DNA of 39,130 bases. Source: a virus. Numbering within the stretch: position 1 is the first letter of the stretch; each line of letters starts with the position of its first letter. This document shows positions 23,303-31,588 of this stretch, one piece after another. The stretch spans positions 1 to 39,130 of the IMG/VR virus record IMGVR_UViG_3300036406_000978; one strand, given 5' to 3'. The notes beneath the pieces were generated by a model that worked only from the letters and a program-made list of their open reading frames with translations, did not search any database and was not told the origin of the DNA. Made by a program: the position numbers and the translations under genes.

Positions 23303-24648
23303 TATCTTAAAATTCTTTTTAACATTGGAAACATATTTTCATTAATTTGATCTAATTTACCTTTAGCTTTTTTAGCTTCAGCTATGTTAGGATAACTATC
23401 ATCATAAACATCCATACTGTCATCATAATTATCATCATTATCATCACCTGGATTGTCTCCAGCATCATACTGATTTAAGAAATCTTCTAATTTCATTTCT
23501 GGATTTTTCTGTATTGCTGTAAACATATCATTTATTATGTCTTCATTGTCCATGTTTGATAAAATATCATATATAGCATTAGCACTATCATCATTTATAG
23601 CTTCATTAATTGGAGCTGTATCTAAGATATGAGCTTTAGTAAAATAAGTAATTGTATTAGCAATTTGAGTGATTAATTTTTCATCACCTAATGCTTTTGC
23701 TTCAGCATATGCCGCTTGTAAGTTAGCTTGAATACCTGATACTTCAGCTGATTCACCAGCCATCATATCTGATTCAGGAGCATCAACTACTTCAGTATCA
23801 TCTACTGTTACATCTTCAACTTCTTCTTTATCTTTTTTAGCTTCATTAAGGTTAATTAATTTAGCTATTTCATCTTTACCTAATAGATCTTCTAATTCTA
23901 CACGTTGGTTAAGAGAAAGCTCGTCACCATTGTTAAATTTAGCTGAAGAAATATAACCAGTATCATATATATTACCTTCTACATCAATTGATCCAAGATC
24001 AACATCATTTATATCTAAAAGTTTGTAATTACCATCTTCTGCTTCAGCTATTTTTGATTCATTAAAATCGTAAGCATTACTAGTGTCATTGATATTAACA
24101 TCTTCTGTAGAATCTTCATTTAATTCAGCTAAAATCATTTCTTTGATTTGCTCTTTAAGTTTAGATTTAGTCATCTTTTCTTTTTCAATTTTTTTACCAG
24201 CTGCTTTACCTTTTTCATATTCGTAAGCACCTTCACCTTCGCTCATTTGTGTATTATTTAATTTAGATAAATCATTTGGATTAATAACAACTATTAAATT
24301 ATCAATTTCTTGACCATATCCTATTGGACTATCACCTACTTCATTTTTTACTCCAATAGAAGTTAAATAATTACTCATTTCATCTGCTAATTTATCTACT
24401 GTATTATTTAAAAATGATTTTTCTTTATCTTTTAAATAATCTCTATCACCAAAATCCATAGAATTTTCTATTTCTTTAAAATTATCACTGTTAGTAACAA
24501 CTAAATAAAGTTCATTATCTACTTTATAGTATTCAACATTTTTAAATTTACCAAAACTTACTTTTGGATCTTTGTTTAATTGATTTTCTTTAATAATACC
24601 CGCTAATTTTTGCATGCGAGCTAATTGTTCATTTAATGTTGGTTTCAT
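23302..24648 (-). CDS. Tagged polyprotein with class A and internal class B motifs
   Basis: The 448-residue protein opens with N6-E-Q-L-A-R-M-Q-K-L-A-G-I-I-K-E21. A second module begins with A-Y-E-Y-E-K-G-K-A-A-G-K-K (~141-153) and the class B helix M159-T-K-S-K-L-K-E-Q-I-K-E-M-I-L-A, ending at L176-N-E178. The C-terminal part is very acidic and carries A-K-A-L-G-D-E-K-L-I-T-Q-I-A-N-T-I-T-Y-F-T-K-A-H (~315-338), a helix pair recurrent in marine phage polyproteins. The two tags in one chain suggest at least two products after gp21 cleavage. Functions unknown. Confidence 0.6.
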   Translation of the reverse strand: MKPTLNEQLARMQKLAGIIKENQLNKDPKVSFGKFKNVEYYKVDNELYLVVTNSDNFKEIENSMDFGDRDYLKDKEKSFLNNTVDKLADEMSNYLTSIGVKNEVGDSPIGYGQEIDNLIVVINPNDLSKLNNTQMSEGEGAYEYEKGKAAGKKIEKEKMTKSKLKEQIKEMILAELNEDSTEDVNINDTSNAYDFNESKIAEAEDGNYKLLDINDVDLGSIDVEGNIYDTGYISSAKFNNGDELSLNQRVELEDLLGKDEIAKLINLNEAKKDKEEVEDVTVDDTEVVDAPESDMMAGESAEVSGIQANLQAAYAEAKALGDEKLITQIANTITYFTKAHILDTAPINEAINDDSANAIYDILSNMDNEDIINDMFTAIQKNPEMKLEDFLNQYDAGDNPGDDNDDNYDDSMDVYDDSYPNIAEAKKAKGKLDQINENMFPMLKRILR

Positions 24649-24667
24649 GTTTTATATAGTTATATAT

Positions 24668-24675
24668 TATAAATA
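24668..24675 (-). promoter_or_regulatory. Intergenic TATTTATAATA element
   Basis: The minus strand reads CATATTTATAATATATAACTA, 20 bases before the ATG at 24648, in the gap after the basic-protein gene. Confidence 0.35.
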
Positions 24676-24679
24676 TGTA

Positions 24680-24958
24680 TTATTTGTTAAACTTAACTTT
24701 TGCTTTTTTTGTGTTAGGTACAAATTGTTTACCTTTTTTATCTCCCTCAATTTTTTTGCGTGTTGTTGCAGCACGTTCAGCTTTAGTTAAGCTTTTAGCT
24801 TTAGCTGATGGTAAACAACGTTGTGTTGCTTTACCTTTAGGCATTGTACCACAGTCACCTGCGATCTTACCTTGAGTATTTATACGGACCCATTTTTCTT
24901 TTTTAAACCAGTCGTATAATGATTCAGATACTAATTCTTTTAAGCGATTATTATCCAT
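24680..24958 (-). CDS. Small basic Cys-containing protein with tag
   Basis: The 92-residue protein starts N-R-L-K-E-L-V10-S-E12, a tag with a V-x-E end. Then comes K-W-V-R-I-N-T-Q-G-K-I-A-G-D-C36-G-T-M-P-K-G-K-A-T-Q, C48-L-P and an Ala/Lys/Arg-rich C-terminal tail. This block recurs in marine phage small basic proteins. The strong positive charge fits a nucleic-acid-associated internal head protein, comparable in charge and size to T4 internal proteins. It overlaps the preceding gene by one base. Confidence 0.6.
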   Translation of the reverse strand: MDNNRLKELVSESLYDWFKKEKWVRINTQGKIAGDCGTMPKGKATQRCLPSAKAKSLTKAERAATTRKKIEGDKKGKQFVPNTKKAKVKFNK

Positions 24959-25344
24959 TATTTTTTCTTTTTCTTTTTCTTACCTGACATTAAGCCTTTA
25001 CAAACTTTAATACCACGTCCTGATAAATAAGCTGAAGATTTTTCGCCAGCTGCAAGTCTACGTTGACGATATGCTTCGCCTTTAGGGCAAAGTTTTTCAG
25101 TTAATATTTCATTTAATATATTATCAATGCGCTCTTTTAAGTTATTTTGTTTAGGTTTAGGTTTAATAATATTATATATTTTATTAATAAGAACAAAATC
25201 ATTTTTCGCAGATAATGAATTAAGATCTTTACCTTTTAATAAATTCTTAACATTACCTTGATTAGAAGGATTAATTAGTTTTGGAATTAATTTTAAGTTT
25301 TCACGCGCTACATCTTCAAAAGCGTCTTCTTTAATTATGCTCAT
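24958..25344 (-). CDS. Basic internal-type protein with poly-Lys end
   Basis: The 128-residue protein begins M-S-I-I4-K-E6, and a second basic amphipathic helix ends at L81-T82-E83, directly before K-L-C-P-K-G-E-A-Y-R-Q-R-R. The C-terminal domain (C86, C115; G-R-G-I-K-V-C-K-G) and a run of seven Lys at the end are strongly basic. The tag-like helix in the middle, followed by the basic domain, suggests gp21 releases a ~45-residue DNA-binding peptide in the head. Function inferred only. Confidence 0.58.
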   Translation of the reverse strand: MSIIKEDAFEDVARENLKLIPKLINPSNQGNVKNLLKGKDLNSLSAKNDFVLINKIYNIIKPKPKQNNLKERIDNILNEILTEKLCPKGEAYRQRRLAAGEKSSAYLSGRGIKVCKGLMSGKKKKKKK

Positions 25345-25345
25345 G

Positions 25346-25555
25346 TTATTTGCTTAATAGATCATTAATTCTGTAGTGAAATTGTGAATAAAATTTATCA
25401 TTATCTAATAAATCAGGATTATCCTTTAATATTTTGTACAGTTTTTCACTAACATCAAATTTAATTACAGGATTTAATATATCTTCTTCCATCATCTCAT
25501 TATTTTCAACTAAACGACGGTTGTTAAAGTATTTATATGTATTAAAAGTACTCAT
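25346..25555 (-). CDS. Small protein of unknown function
   Basis: The 69-residue product has N-N-R-R-L-V-E-N-N-E near residues 11-20, which contains a possible L-V-E site, then acidic and helical sequence ending F-H-Y-R-I-N-D-L-L-S-K. There is no recognisable domain. It is kept as a gene because it fills the space exactly, with one base on one side and a one-base overlap on the other, in the coupled block. Confidence 0.5.
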   Translation of the reverse strand: MSTFNTYKYFNNRRLVENNEMMEEDILNPVIKFDVSEKLYKILKDNPDLLDNDKFYSQFHYRINDLLSK

Positions 25556-26160
25556 TATTTTTTATTTTTTAAATAATTACTTAGTAGTGTACCTATAGCA
25601 CCTACCTTCTGTCTTATAAATATCCATTCTTCTAGCGTTAATACATGACCTTGATTAACATAATCAATAACTAACACACCTATAAACTGGTCATGCAAAT
25701 CATATATAGCAAGAGCGTAAAATGATTTAGTACCACATGTTTTATCTACTGGGAATAAATTTTGAGCTTTATCAATATCATAATGAGGTAATGTAATTTC
25801 ACCTTCTTTATATAATGTAGAAAATGCTTTACTAAATAATGATGTGGGAATATTTTGGTATACTTCTTTAACAGATGCTACATCAATACCTACTTTTTCA
25901 TATAATATTGAGAATTTTTGTAATGATTTACCTGTAGGATATAAATGCCCACCATTATGGAATTGTGATATCCATACACGATCACAATTTAATTGATCAA
26001 ATAAATTATCAACTTGATGGTCGATTAATGCATTATGTTCAATAGCCTCAGCTAATGGGTCTTGCTTTTTTCTCTCTAATTTATTTTTAACCCATGTCAT
26101 TGCTATTGGTCCTATTACCGCTGTTATAAATGCAACTATCACTGCCGTTATTATATCCAT
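25555..26160 (-). CDS. Membrane-anchored GAF-like sensor domain protein
   Basis: The 201-residue protein has a hydrophobic N-terminus (I-I-T-A-V-I-V-A-F-I-T-A-V-I-G-P-I-A-M, ~3-21), a short Lys/Arg-rich juxtamembrane stretch and a ~150-residue domain. The domain starts C-D-R-V-W-I-S-Q-F-H-N-G-G and later has F-Y-A-L-A-I-Y-D and G-V-L-V-I-D-Y-V-N, the strand order and ending of a GAF domain. GAF domains bind small ligands such as cyclic nucleotides. No output domain is present. It could sit in the host inner membrane during infection, or the anchor may be a virion element. Confidence 0.6.
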   Translation of the reverse strand: MDIITAVIVAFITAVIGPIAMTWVKNKLERKKQDPLAEAIEHNALIDHQVDNLFDQLNCDRVWISQFHNGGHLYPTGKSLQKFSILYEKVGIDVASVKEVYQNIPTSLFSKAFSTLYKEGEITLPHYDIDKAQNLFPVDKTCGTKSFYALAIYDLHDQFIGVLVIDYVNQGHVLTLEEWIFIRQKVGAIGTLLSNYLKNKK

Positions 26161-26729
26161 TACTTTTTTAAACTTTGTAGGTATTCTATTGTTTGTTCTT
26201 TATTCTTTAATAATTGTGCTTTATCTGAGCCATTCCATGATTCCACATCTCCTGCCTCTGTAATATAAGATTCCATTTTGGTATCTATTTTTTCATCAAT
26301 CCAAATATTAAAATCTTTAATTATACTATCAATATCAGAATTTAATATATTTTTTTCATATTCAACCCATAATCCTTTTGCTTTTATTGTACCTTCAAAT
26401 TCTATCTGGCAGTTAAAGCATCTGTTATATTGAATATAAAACTGTTTATCATAACGATGTTTCATTACTTGAGAACATTCAGGGCAAAATAATGGTAAAT
26501 GGATTTGAGCTTTTGCTTTATCCAATTTTGTAACATTTTGTTTTATACCATTTTTAATGGTCCATTTACGACCATCTTCTTCCCATACATCTCCTTCATT
26601 ATGAAACTCTTGTTGTTTGGTAAAACCAATACTAGTACTAGTTTTTTCACCATATTTACCTTGAACTAAATTACGAAGACGTTGTACATCTTTTTCTTTA
26701 AATTCTTTTTTTAAAACTGATTCTGACAT
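26160..26729 (-). CDS. Zinc-ribbon phage protein
   Basis: The 189-residue protein has a clear zinc ribbon: C82-P-E-C85 and C104-F-N-C107. Before it lies T-S-I-G-F-T-K-Q-Q-E-F-H-N-E-G-D-V-W, a conserved-looking stretch, and after it a helical Asp/Lys-rich tail. No tag or catalytic site is visible. The zinc site suggests nucleic-acid or protein binding. It is coupled to both neighbours (a one-base overlap and a three-base gap). I cannot match it to a T4 gene number. Confidence 0.6.
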   Translation of the reverse strand: MSESVLKKEFKEKDVQRLRNLVQGKYGEKTSTSIGFTKQQEFHNEGDVWEEDGRKWTIKNGIKQNVTKLDKAKAQIHLPLFCPECSQVMKHRYDKQFYIQYNRCFNCQIEFEGTIKAKGLWVEYEKNILNSDIDSIIKDFNIWIDEKIDTKMESYITEAGDVESWNGSDKAQLLKNKEQTIEYLQSLKK

Positions 26730-26732
26730 TTA

Positions 26733-27689
26733 TTATTTTATTAGACTTTTTATTTGTTCTCTAATGACTTCTTTTAATTCTTCTTTAGTCATTTTGATTT
26801 TCATGTATTCTGCTTTAGGATTATCAGGTATTTTTTCAATATTACCTAATTTAAATTGTTGCATAAAATATACTTTTGCTTCTTCAGAGTCTGGATCTAT
26901 TTCATCATTTTTAGTTTCATCAATTGAAGGTGAAGACATTTTAGCAAAATCATTTGATCTAATGTATACTTGTACTGTACCATTTTTTAAATCATTTATA
27001 TCATGATCCTCAATATTGTATTTTGTTGATAATTTATCAACAATCTTATTACCTTTTTCTAATGCTAATTTAGCACCTTTTTCGCTTTCTTGACCTGACA
27101 TAGTCTTAGAACCTAAAGCAGTTGAAAATCCAGGACCAGATGGATATTCGATATTGATTAAAAAGACGTTTGGGTCGTTTTTATCTTTACGACTTGTAAT
27201 TTTTAAATTTTCTTTATTTACCATTGCTTCATCTACTGCTTCCTTATCAGCTACTGAATAATCAATTTTAGCATTTTTCATTACTACATCAATCATTTTT
27301 TTAGTTAAATTTTTAGATGGATTTCCTGATTTAGGGAAAACAATAGTATCATCTTTAGCTTTATATTTTAATAATGTAGATTTACTATTAAATGCTTTAA
27401 TAAAAGCAAGATTAGATGAATTAGTGAATTCAGGAAATTTACCTTGATTCGCTTTTACTCTACGCTCAGCGGGTGTTCCAAAATAAGCCTCTTTTGCTTT
27501 TCTCATTTTTGGATCATTATTATTCAGATTAGAAATATATATTCCGTAATTATCTATATTTTCTAAAGCTTTAATTGTATCTTCTACAGAAACACCTTTA
27601 GGAGTAAGTATAATATCGTAATCTACTTGTTCACGATTTGAAGGTGTAGCTTCTGCTTCTGCTTCTCTTAATTTGTATTTGTAAGCCAT
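26733..27689 (-). CDS. Putative internal head protein, class B motif at the C-terminus
   Basis: The 318-residue protein starts M-A-Y-K-Y-K-L7-R-E9, a short gp21-type site, and ends with M300-T-K-E-E-L-K-E-V-I-R-E-Q-I-K-S-L-I-K318. That ending is the same basic helix that starts or interrupts other proteins here. The scaffold also keeps its tag-like motif at the C-terminus, so position at either end may work. The body is mixed alpha/beta with G-P-G-F-S-T-A-L-G-S and V-Y-I-R-S-N-D. No family is recognised. Confidence 0.55.
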   Translation of the reverse strand: MAYKYKLREAEAEATPSNREQVDYDIILTPKGVSVEDTIKALENIDNYGIYISNLNNNDPKMRKAKEAYFGTPAERRVKANQGKFPEFTNSSNLAFIKAFNSKSTLLKYKAKDDTIVFPKSGNPSKNLTKKMIDVVMKNAKIDYSVADKEAVDEAMVNKENLKITSRKDKNDPNVFLINIEYPSGPGFSTALGSKTMSGQESEKGAKLALEKGNKIVDKLSTKYNIEDHDINDLKNGTVQVYIRSNDFAKMSSPSIDETKNDEIDPDSEEAKVYFMQQFKLGNIEKIPDNPKAEYMKIKMTKEELKEVIREQIKSLIK

Positions 27690-27690
27690 A

Positions 27691-28086
27691 TTACTGCTGT
27701 AATTTTTTAATTAATTCTTGAGCTTTTTCTTTTTTAGTTTTAATATCCTCTCTAGATGTTCTAAATTCATCCATTGATGTTTTTAAGTCATCAATTTGGG
27801 TATCACGAGCTTTTAAAGCTTCAGTTGCTGTTCTACTAGCGTCTGATTTATTTTTGAACATACCTAATACATTTTCAAATTTTAATCCGCCTTTAATTTT
27901 ATCAGCAAATTTGAATGCATCAGCATCAAATAAAATATTTTCTTTAGTTGATTTAGTGTCTGGTTTAATAACAACAAAGAATTTACCTACTTCATCAACC
28001 ACATCGTAGTCTTTAGTGATAACTTCTTTTACTTCCATTGTTTTTTCTTCCAAATTTTCTCTTAAAAGGTCAATTAATTTTTTCAT
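27691..28086 (-). CDS. Small coiled-coil protein with class C tag
   Basis: The 131-residue protein opens M-K-K-L-I-D-L-L8-R-E10-N, the ten-residue tag. The first half is beta-rich (Y-D-V-V-D-E-V-G-K-F-F-V-V-I-K-P) and the second half a long charged helix likely to form a coiled coil (A-L-K-A-R-D-T-Q-I-D-D-L-K). Function unknown; the tag places it in the putative internal-protein group. Confidence 0.55.
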   Translation of the reverse strand: MKKLIDLLRENLEEKTMEVKEVITKDYDVVDEVGKFFVVIKPDTKSTKENILFDADAFKFADKIKGGLKFENVLGMFKNKSDASRTATEALKARDTQIDDLKTSMDEFRTSREDIKTKKEKAQELIKKLQQ

Positions 28087-28105
28087 ATTATCTTTTTATT
28101 TTGTT

Positions 28106-30580
28106 TTATTTATTTTTTTTACTGTCTTCATATGTACGTAACATCATATTTCCTAATTTGTAAGCTTCTTCTTCAATTTCAGGTAAATCTCCGTCTTCGT
28201 TTGTATTAGTAGTGTTAATATTATTTAATCTATTTTCTAAATTTTGCATATGATGTACCATTTCATGTGAAAATGAACGTAAAACATCTTTAGGATGTCT
28301 ATTCATAGTAAATAAAGTAATTGATTTTTCTTCTGGGTTGTAAAATGCTGTTTTACCAAATACGTTTTCAGCATTAGCTTTATCATTGTTAATAAATTTA
28401 ACAACAGGTAATGGTTTAATATTCATTCCTTGATCAATCATATATTTAGTTAATCCAGGAATATATTTTTTATAGTCATTATTTTCTTTACCTTCTTTTA
28501 AATCTTCTACTTTATTAACAGCTAAGATATAATTTTTTATGTTATCAATTCCATCTTCAGGACCTTTAAAAGATATTCTTTCTTCTTGTTCATCATAATC
28601 ACCAGTATTATTAAAGAAATCTCTTACTACACTTTCAGGTTCATCTTCTAACCAATTATATTCCCAATTGTCTTCATAGTTCCATCCCGGTCTGTAGGCA
28701 AAAGGTGTTATTTTATATTTGTCAGATAATTTGTCTCCATCTAATGTAATTCTATAATCTGTTTTTACTCCAAAATTAGATCCTTTTTTATAGAAATTTT
28801 TATTACGAGTAAATGAAATATAATATAATTCATTACCTAAATAATTTTCTTCAGAGGTATTTATTTTATTAGACTGAAGGATGCCTTTTAATCCATCGGC
28901 TGATGTGTAGTGATATAAAGGACCAACTTGCTTACCTTCTTCTAATCCACCAGGTGTATCTAATTTTTTACCTGTTTTAACATCTGTATCATAATCACAA
29001 GTTCCTTCATTTAAATTAGGATTATTATCATGTTCACATATACTACCATCTGGTAATTTGTTATGACATATATATAAATCTTTACCTCCATCAGCTATTT
29101 TCCAGGTCCAACCACATTTATCACAAATAACTTTTGTGTTTGTTACTAGTTCTGTAACTACTTTAGATAAAGTATTAAATATTTTTGTTTTTTCTTTTAC
29201 TTCTTCAGGAATAAAAGGCAAAAATGCTTCTTGTCCTTTTTTTAATGCTTGACGAGCGTCTGTTCCACTTTCATCTAATTGAGTATCAATAATAGCTAAT
29301 TCAATATTTTTATAATCACTTATAGCTCCTGTTTTTGACGCTATGTCTGCTAAATCTTTACTATTGTTTGGGCGAACTCCTTCAACCCATATTATATGTT
29401 CATCAGGATGAGTCTCAGCATACTTATAAGTTGCTTTAACTGGTGAACTAGTTAATTGTATTTCTATGTTTGAAGGTAAATATTTTTCATAGATTTCCCA
29501 AATATCTTTTGATTCAAGTGAAGTAATTCCATTTCTTGTTCCTGATCCGACATAAATAATAAATTTATTTATTTGTGGAAATTTTTCTAATACTATTTTA
29601 ACAGCTTTAAAATGACCTTTATGAGGTGGTTTAAAACCACCTGGATAAATTGCTACTGTTTTCTTTGAATCTGCTTCAATTAAAGGCAAGATTAATTCTC
29701 TAACTAATCCTTTAAATAATTTATTTTCTAATAAACTACTAACAGCATCTAATGCTGCTTGTTTATTATCACCTTTAGGTGTATCAACTTCTCCACTTTT
29801 AATAGATACCATTGATTTAAATATACCTTTTATTCTATTTTTAGAACGTTCGTTTTTTAATTTAGATTTTAAATCTTGTAATAATGTTTTAAAATCACCA
29901 TCTATATTGTAATTGTCGAATAATTTTTTAACAACACTCCAATTTGAAGATTTCCAAACCTCAGTTCTATCAAGTTCTTTAAAATTATCTAATGTTACTA
30001 TACGTAATGTTAATCCAGCGCTTGATAAATTGAATTCATATTCTTGATTTGCTTCAAGTTCAGGTACATTAGTAATACCTAATCTAGCGAATATTTTTTT
30101 AGGATCTTCTTCTAAACAAATTACTTTAGCTAAACCTAAAAGTAAACCTTGTACTTCAGCTGGGTAGTCTAAGAATGTATTTTTAAATGTTGATTCTTCT
30201 TCACTAATAGAAACAATGTTATCTATTTGAACAAATTCATCAGGTACACCACTTATAGGATATAATACAGTTACTAATTCACCACTACTAAGTGATTTTT
30301 TTCCTTTATATTTATCACTTTTAAAAGGTACAATAACTGAATCGGGCAAAGAAGCAAAATATTTAGCTAAATCTTGTTTAACTAATTTTTTATCTTTACT
30401 ATCTAAATGAACAATTAAATCAATATCACCAAAATCTTGTTTAGTCCCTGTGTTATAAGAACCAGTTGCCTTAGCGTCCTTAAATCCAGGGAATTTAGAT
30501 AATACATTGTCTATATAATCCTGAACAGTTTTTTCTACCGCCGCCCTAGATATTCTATTTCCACCTGCTGAACCTGACAT
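28106..30580 (-). CDS. Multidomain polyprotein: NTase, NMNAT-like, zinc ribbon, ART-like, zincin
   Basis: This 824-residue protein contains several domains. Residues 40-120: a polymerase-beta-like nucleotidyltransferase with G-S-Y-N-T-G, D52-I-D54 and D120. Residues ~308-465: an NMNAT/cytidylyltransferase fold with G-G-F-K-P-P-H320-K-G-H323 and S438-G-T-D-A-R443. Residues 486-517: a zinc ribbon (C486, C489, C505, C515). From 555: L-Y-H-Y-T-S and later I-S-F-T-R, resembling ADP-ribosyltransferase folds. From ~700: a zincin protease with H772-E-M-V-H776 and a downstream Glu in E-I-E-E-E-A-Y. Possible gp21 sites L-N-E525, L-E-E548 and L-K-E696, each followed by Gly, fall at domain borders. T4 Alt is a packaged ADP-ribosyltransferase, so a cleavable packaged effector chain is plausible. 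Confidence 0.7.
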   Translation of the reverse strand: MSGSAGGNRISRAAVEKTVQDYIDNVLSKFPGFKDAKATGSYNTGTKQDFGDIDLIVHLDSKDKKLVKQDLAKYFASLPDSVIVPFKSDKYKGKKSLSSGELVTVLYPISGVPDEFVQIDNIVSISEEESTFKNTFLDYPAEVQGLLLGLAKVICLEEDPKKIFARLGITNVPELEANQEYEFNLSSAGLTLRIVTLDNFKELDRTEVWKSSNWSVVKKLFDNYNIDGDFKTLLQDLKSKLKNERSKNRIKGIFKSMVSIKSGEVDTPKGDNKQAALDAVSSLLENKLFKGLVRELILPLIEADSKKTVAIYPGGFKPPHKGHFKAVKIVLEKFPQINKFIIYVGSGTRNGITSLESKDIWEIYEKYLPSNIEIQLTSSPVKATYKYAETHPDEHIIWVEGVRPNNSKDLADIASKTGAISDYKNIELAIIDTQLDESGTDARQALKKGQEAFLPFIPEEVKEKTKIFNTLSKVVTELVTNTKVICDKCGWTWKIADGGKDLYICHNKLPDGSICEHDNNPNLNEGTCDYDTDVKTGKKLDTPGGLEEGKQVGPLYHYTSADGLKGILQSNKINTSEENYLGNELYYISFTRNKNFYKKGSNFGVKTDYRITLDGDKLSDKYKITPFAYRPGWNYEDNWEYNWLEDEPESVVRDFFNNTGDYDEQEERISFKGPEDGIDNIKNYILAVNKVEDLKEGKENNDYKKYIPGLTKYMIDQGMNIKPLPVVKFINNDKANAENVFGKTAFYNPEEKSITLFTMNRHPKDVLRSFSHEMVHHMQNLENRLNNINTTNTNEDGDLPEIEEEAYKLGNMMLRTYEDSKKNK

Positions 30581-31560
30581 TATGCTATTTTATATTTAAT
30601 TAAGTTAGAATCCTTTGGTAGTAATTTACCTTTAAGATCTAAACGCTTTTGATTAGCAATCCAGTATTCTTGAAGATCTAAAGGAATATCAGCTCTATTA
30701 GTTGAGTCTAATATTTTTAAATATACATCTAATATTTGATTAAATGTCTTTTCAGATAATTTTTTATTTTCAACACTTTGTCTTAAAACCTCCATTAATT
30801 CAAAATAATCATTTAATACATCTTGAGATAAATTAAGTCCAAATCCTTGATTTAATATAGCTAATGCTTCTTGAGGATTAGTTGCTACTATTTCTTTTGT
30901 TGTTTTATCTTTAACACCAACACCATGACTAAAAATTTTATCTAATACTTTAAACATAGCTACCATTAATTGAGTTCTATGTAAACCTTTTACATTATCT
31001 TTAATAGTATTAGAATAGTAACTAAAATTTAACCAATCTAAATCACCTACATTAATATCTATTTGTACTGCTTTATCATTAAGTATTTCTCCTTTTTCAT
31101 TATATTGAGGAAAATTGCAAAATATTGAGCCATTACCCGCTGATTTTAAATTAGTATCTATATAATCTGATTTCTTTTCAATATCAATAGCTATTAATTC
31201 TAACATAGCTCTTAATTTACTTTGAGCTTCTTTTGCAGATTTTGCATTTTTTCTGATTTTTTCATATAACCTATTAAATTCAACTTTATCAATACCCCAA
31301 TTAGATAATAATGGATTACCGTTTTCATCTATAAATTGATCACTACTCATACCTAAATCAATATCACCTGAATCCTCGCTTTTGCCTGCTGATCCTAAAG
31401 TATTAAAGTTAAATTTTACTTTTGGATATATTTTACTTAATTCAGCGGTAAATTTTTTAAGAGTTGGTTGAACATATTCCTTTTTAATACGTGAGGTGGT
31501 GCCAAATACGTTGCCACCTTCTAAAGTTATTGATTTTAAAAGCTCAATTAAAGAAATCAT
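30580..31560 (-). CDS. Phage nucleotidyltransferase-like protein
   Basis: The 326-residue protein starts M-I-S-L-I-E-L-L-K-S-I-T-L-E-G-G-N-V-F-G, a class C-like opening whose Glu at 14 does not match the strict site. It then has a nucleotidyltransferase motif at 56-68: G-S-A-G-K-S-E-D-S-G-D66-I-D68-L. The 'EGGNVF ... G.SGD.D' combination recurs in marine phages. It is related in fold to the first domain of the next gene and overlaps it by one base (TAATG). The target (tRNA, nucleotide or protein) is unknown. Confidence 0.62.
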   Translation of the reverse strand: MISLIELLKSITLEGGNVFGTTSRIKKEYVQPTLKKFTAELSKIYPKVKFNFNTLGSAGKSEDSGDIDLGMSSDQFIDENGNPLLSNWGIDKVEFNRLYEKIRKNAKSAKEAQSKLRAMLELIAIDIEKKSDYIDTNLKSAGNGSIFCNFPQYNEKGEILNDKAVQIDINVGDLDWLNFSYYSNTIKDNVKGLHRTQLMVAMFKVLDKIFSHGVGVKDKTTKEIVATNPQEALAILNQGFGLNLSQDVLNDYFELMEVLRQSVENKKLSEKTFNQILDVYLKILDSTNRADIPLDLQEYWIANQKRLDLKGKLLPKDSNLIKYKIA

Positions 31561-31573
31561 CTTAATGTTTATA

Positions 31574-31581
31574 TATAAATA
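31574..31581 (-). promoter_or_regulatory. Intergenic TATTTATATATAA element
   Basis: The minus strand reads TAATATTTATATATAAACA, 14 bases before the nucleotidyltransferase ATG, in the gap that separates replication genes from the tagged-protein block. Confidence 0.35.
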
Positions 31582-31588
31582 TTAATAC

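Noticed and set aside
15954-24648. Nucleotide similarity of the class A tag sequences taken as a DNA repeat or mobile element
   Set aside because: The likeness is confined to the start of coding regions and follows the protein motif; no flanking repeats or mobile-element ends are visible. A recent spread by recombination cannot be excluded.
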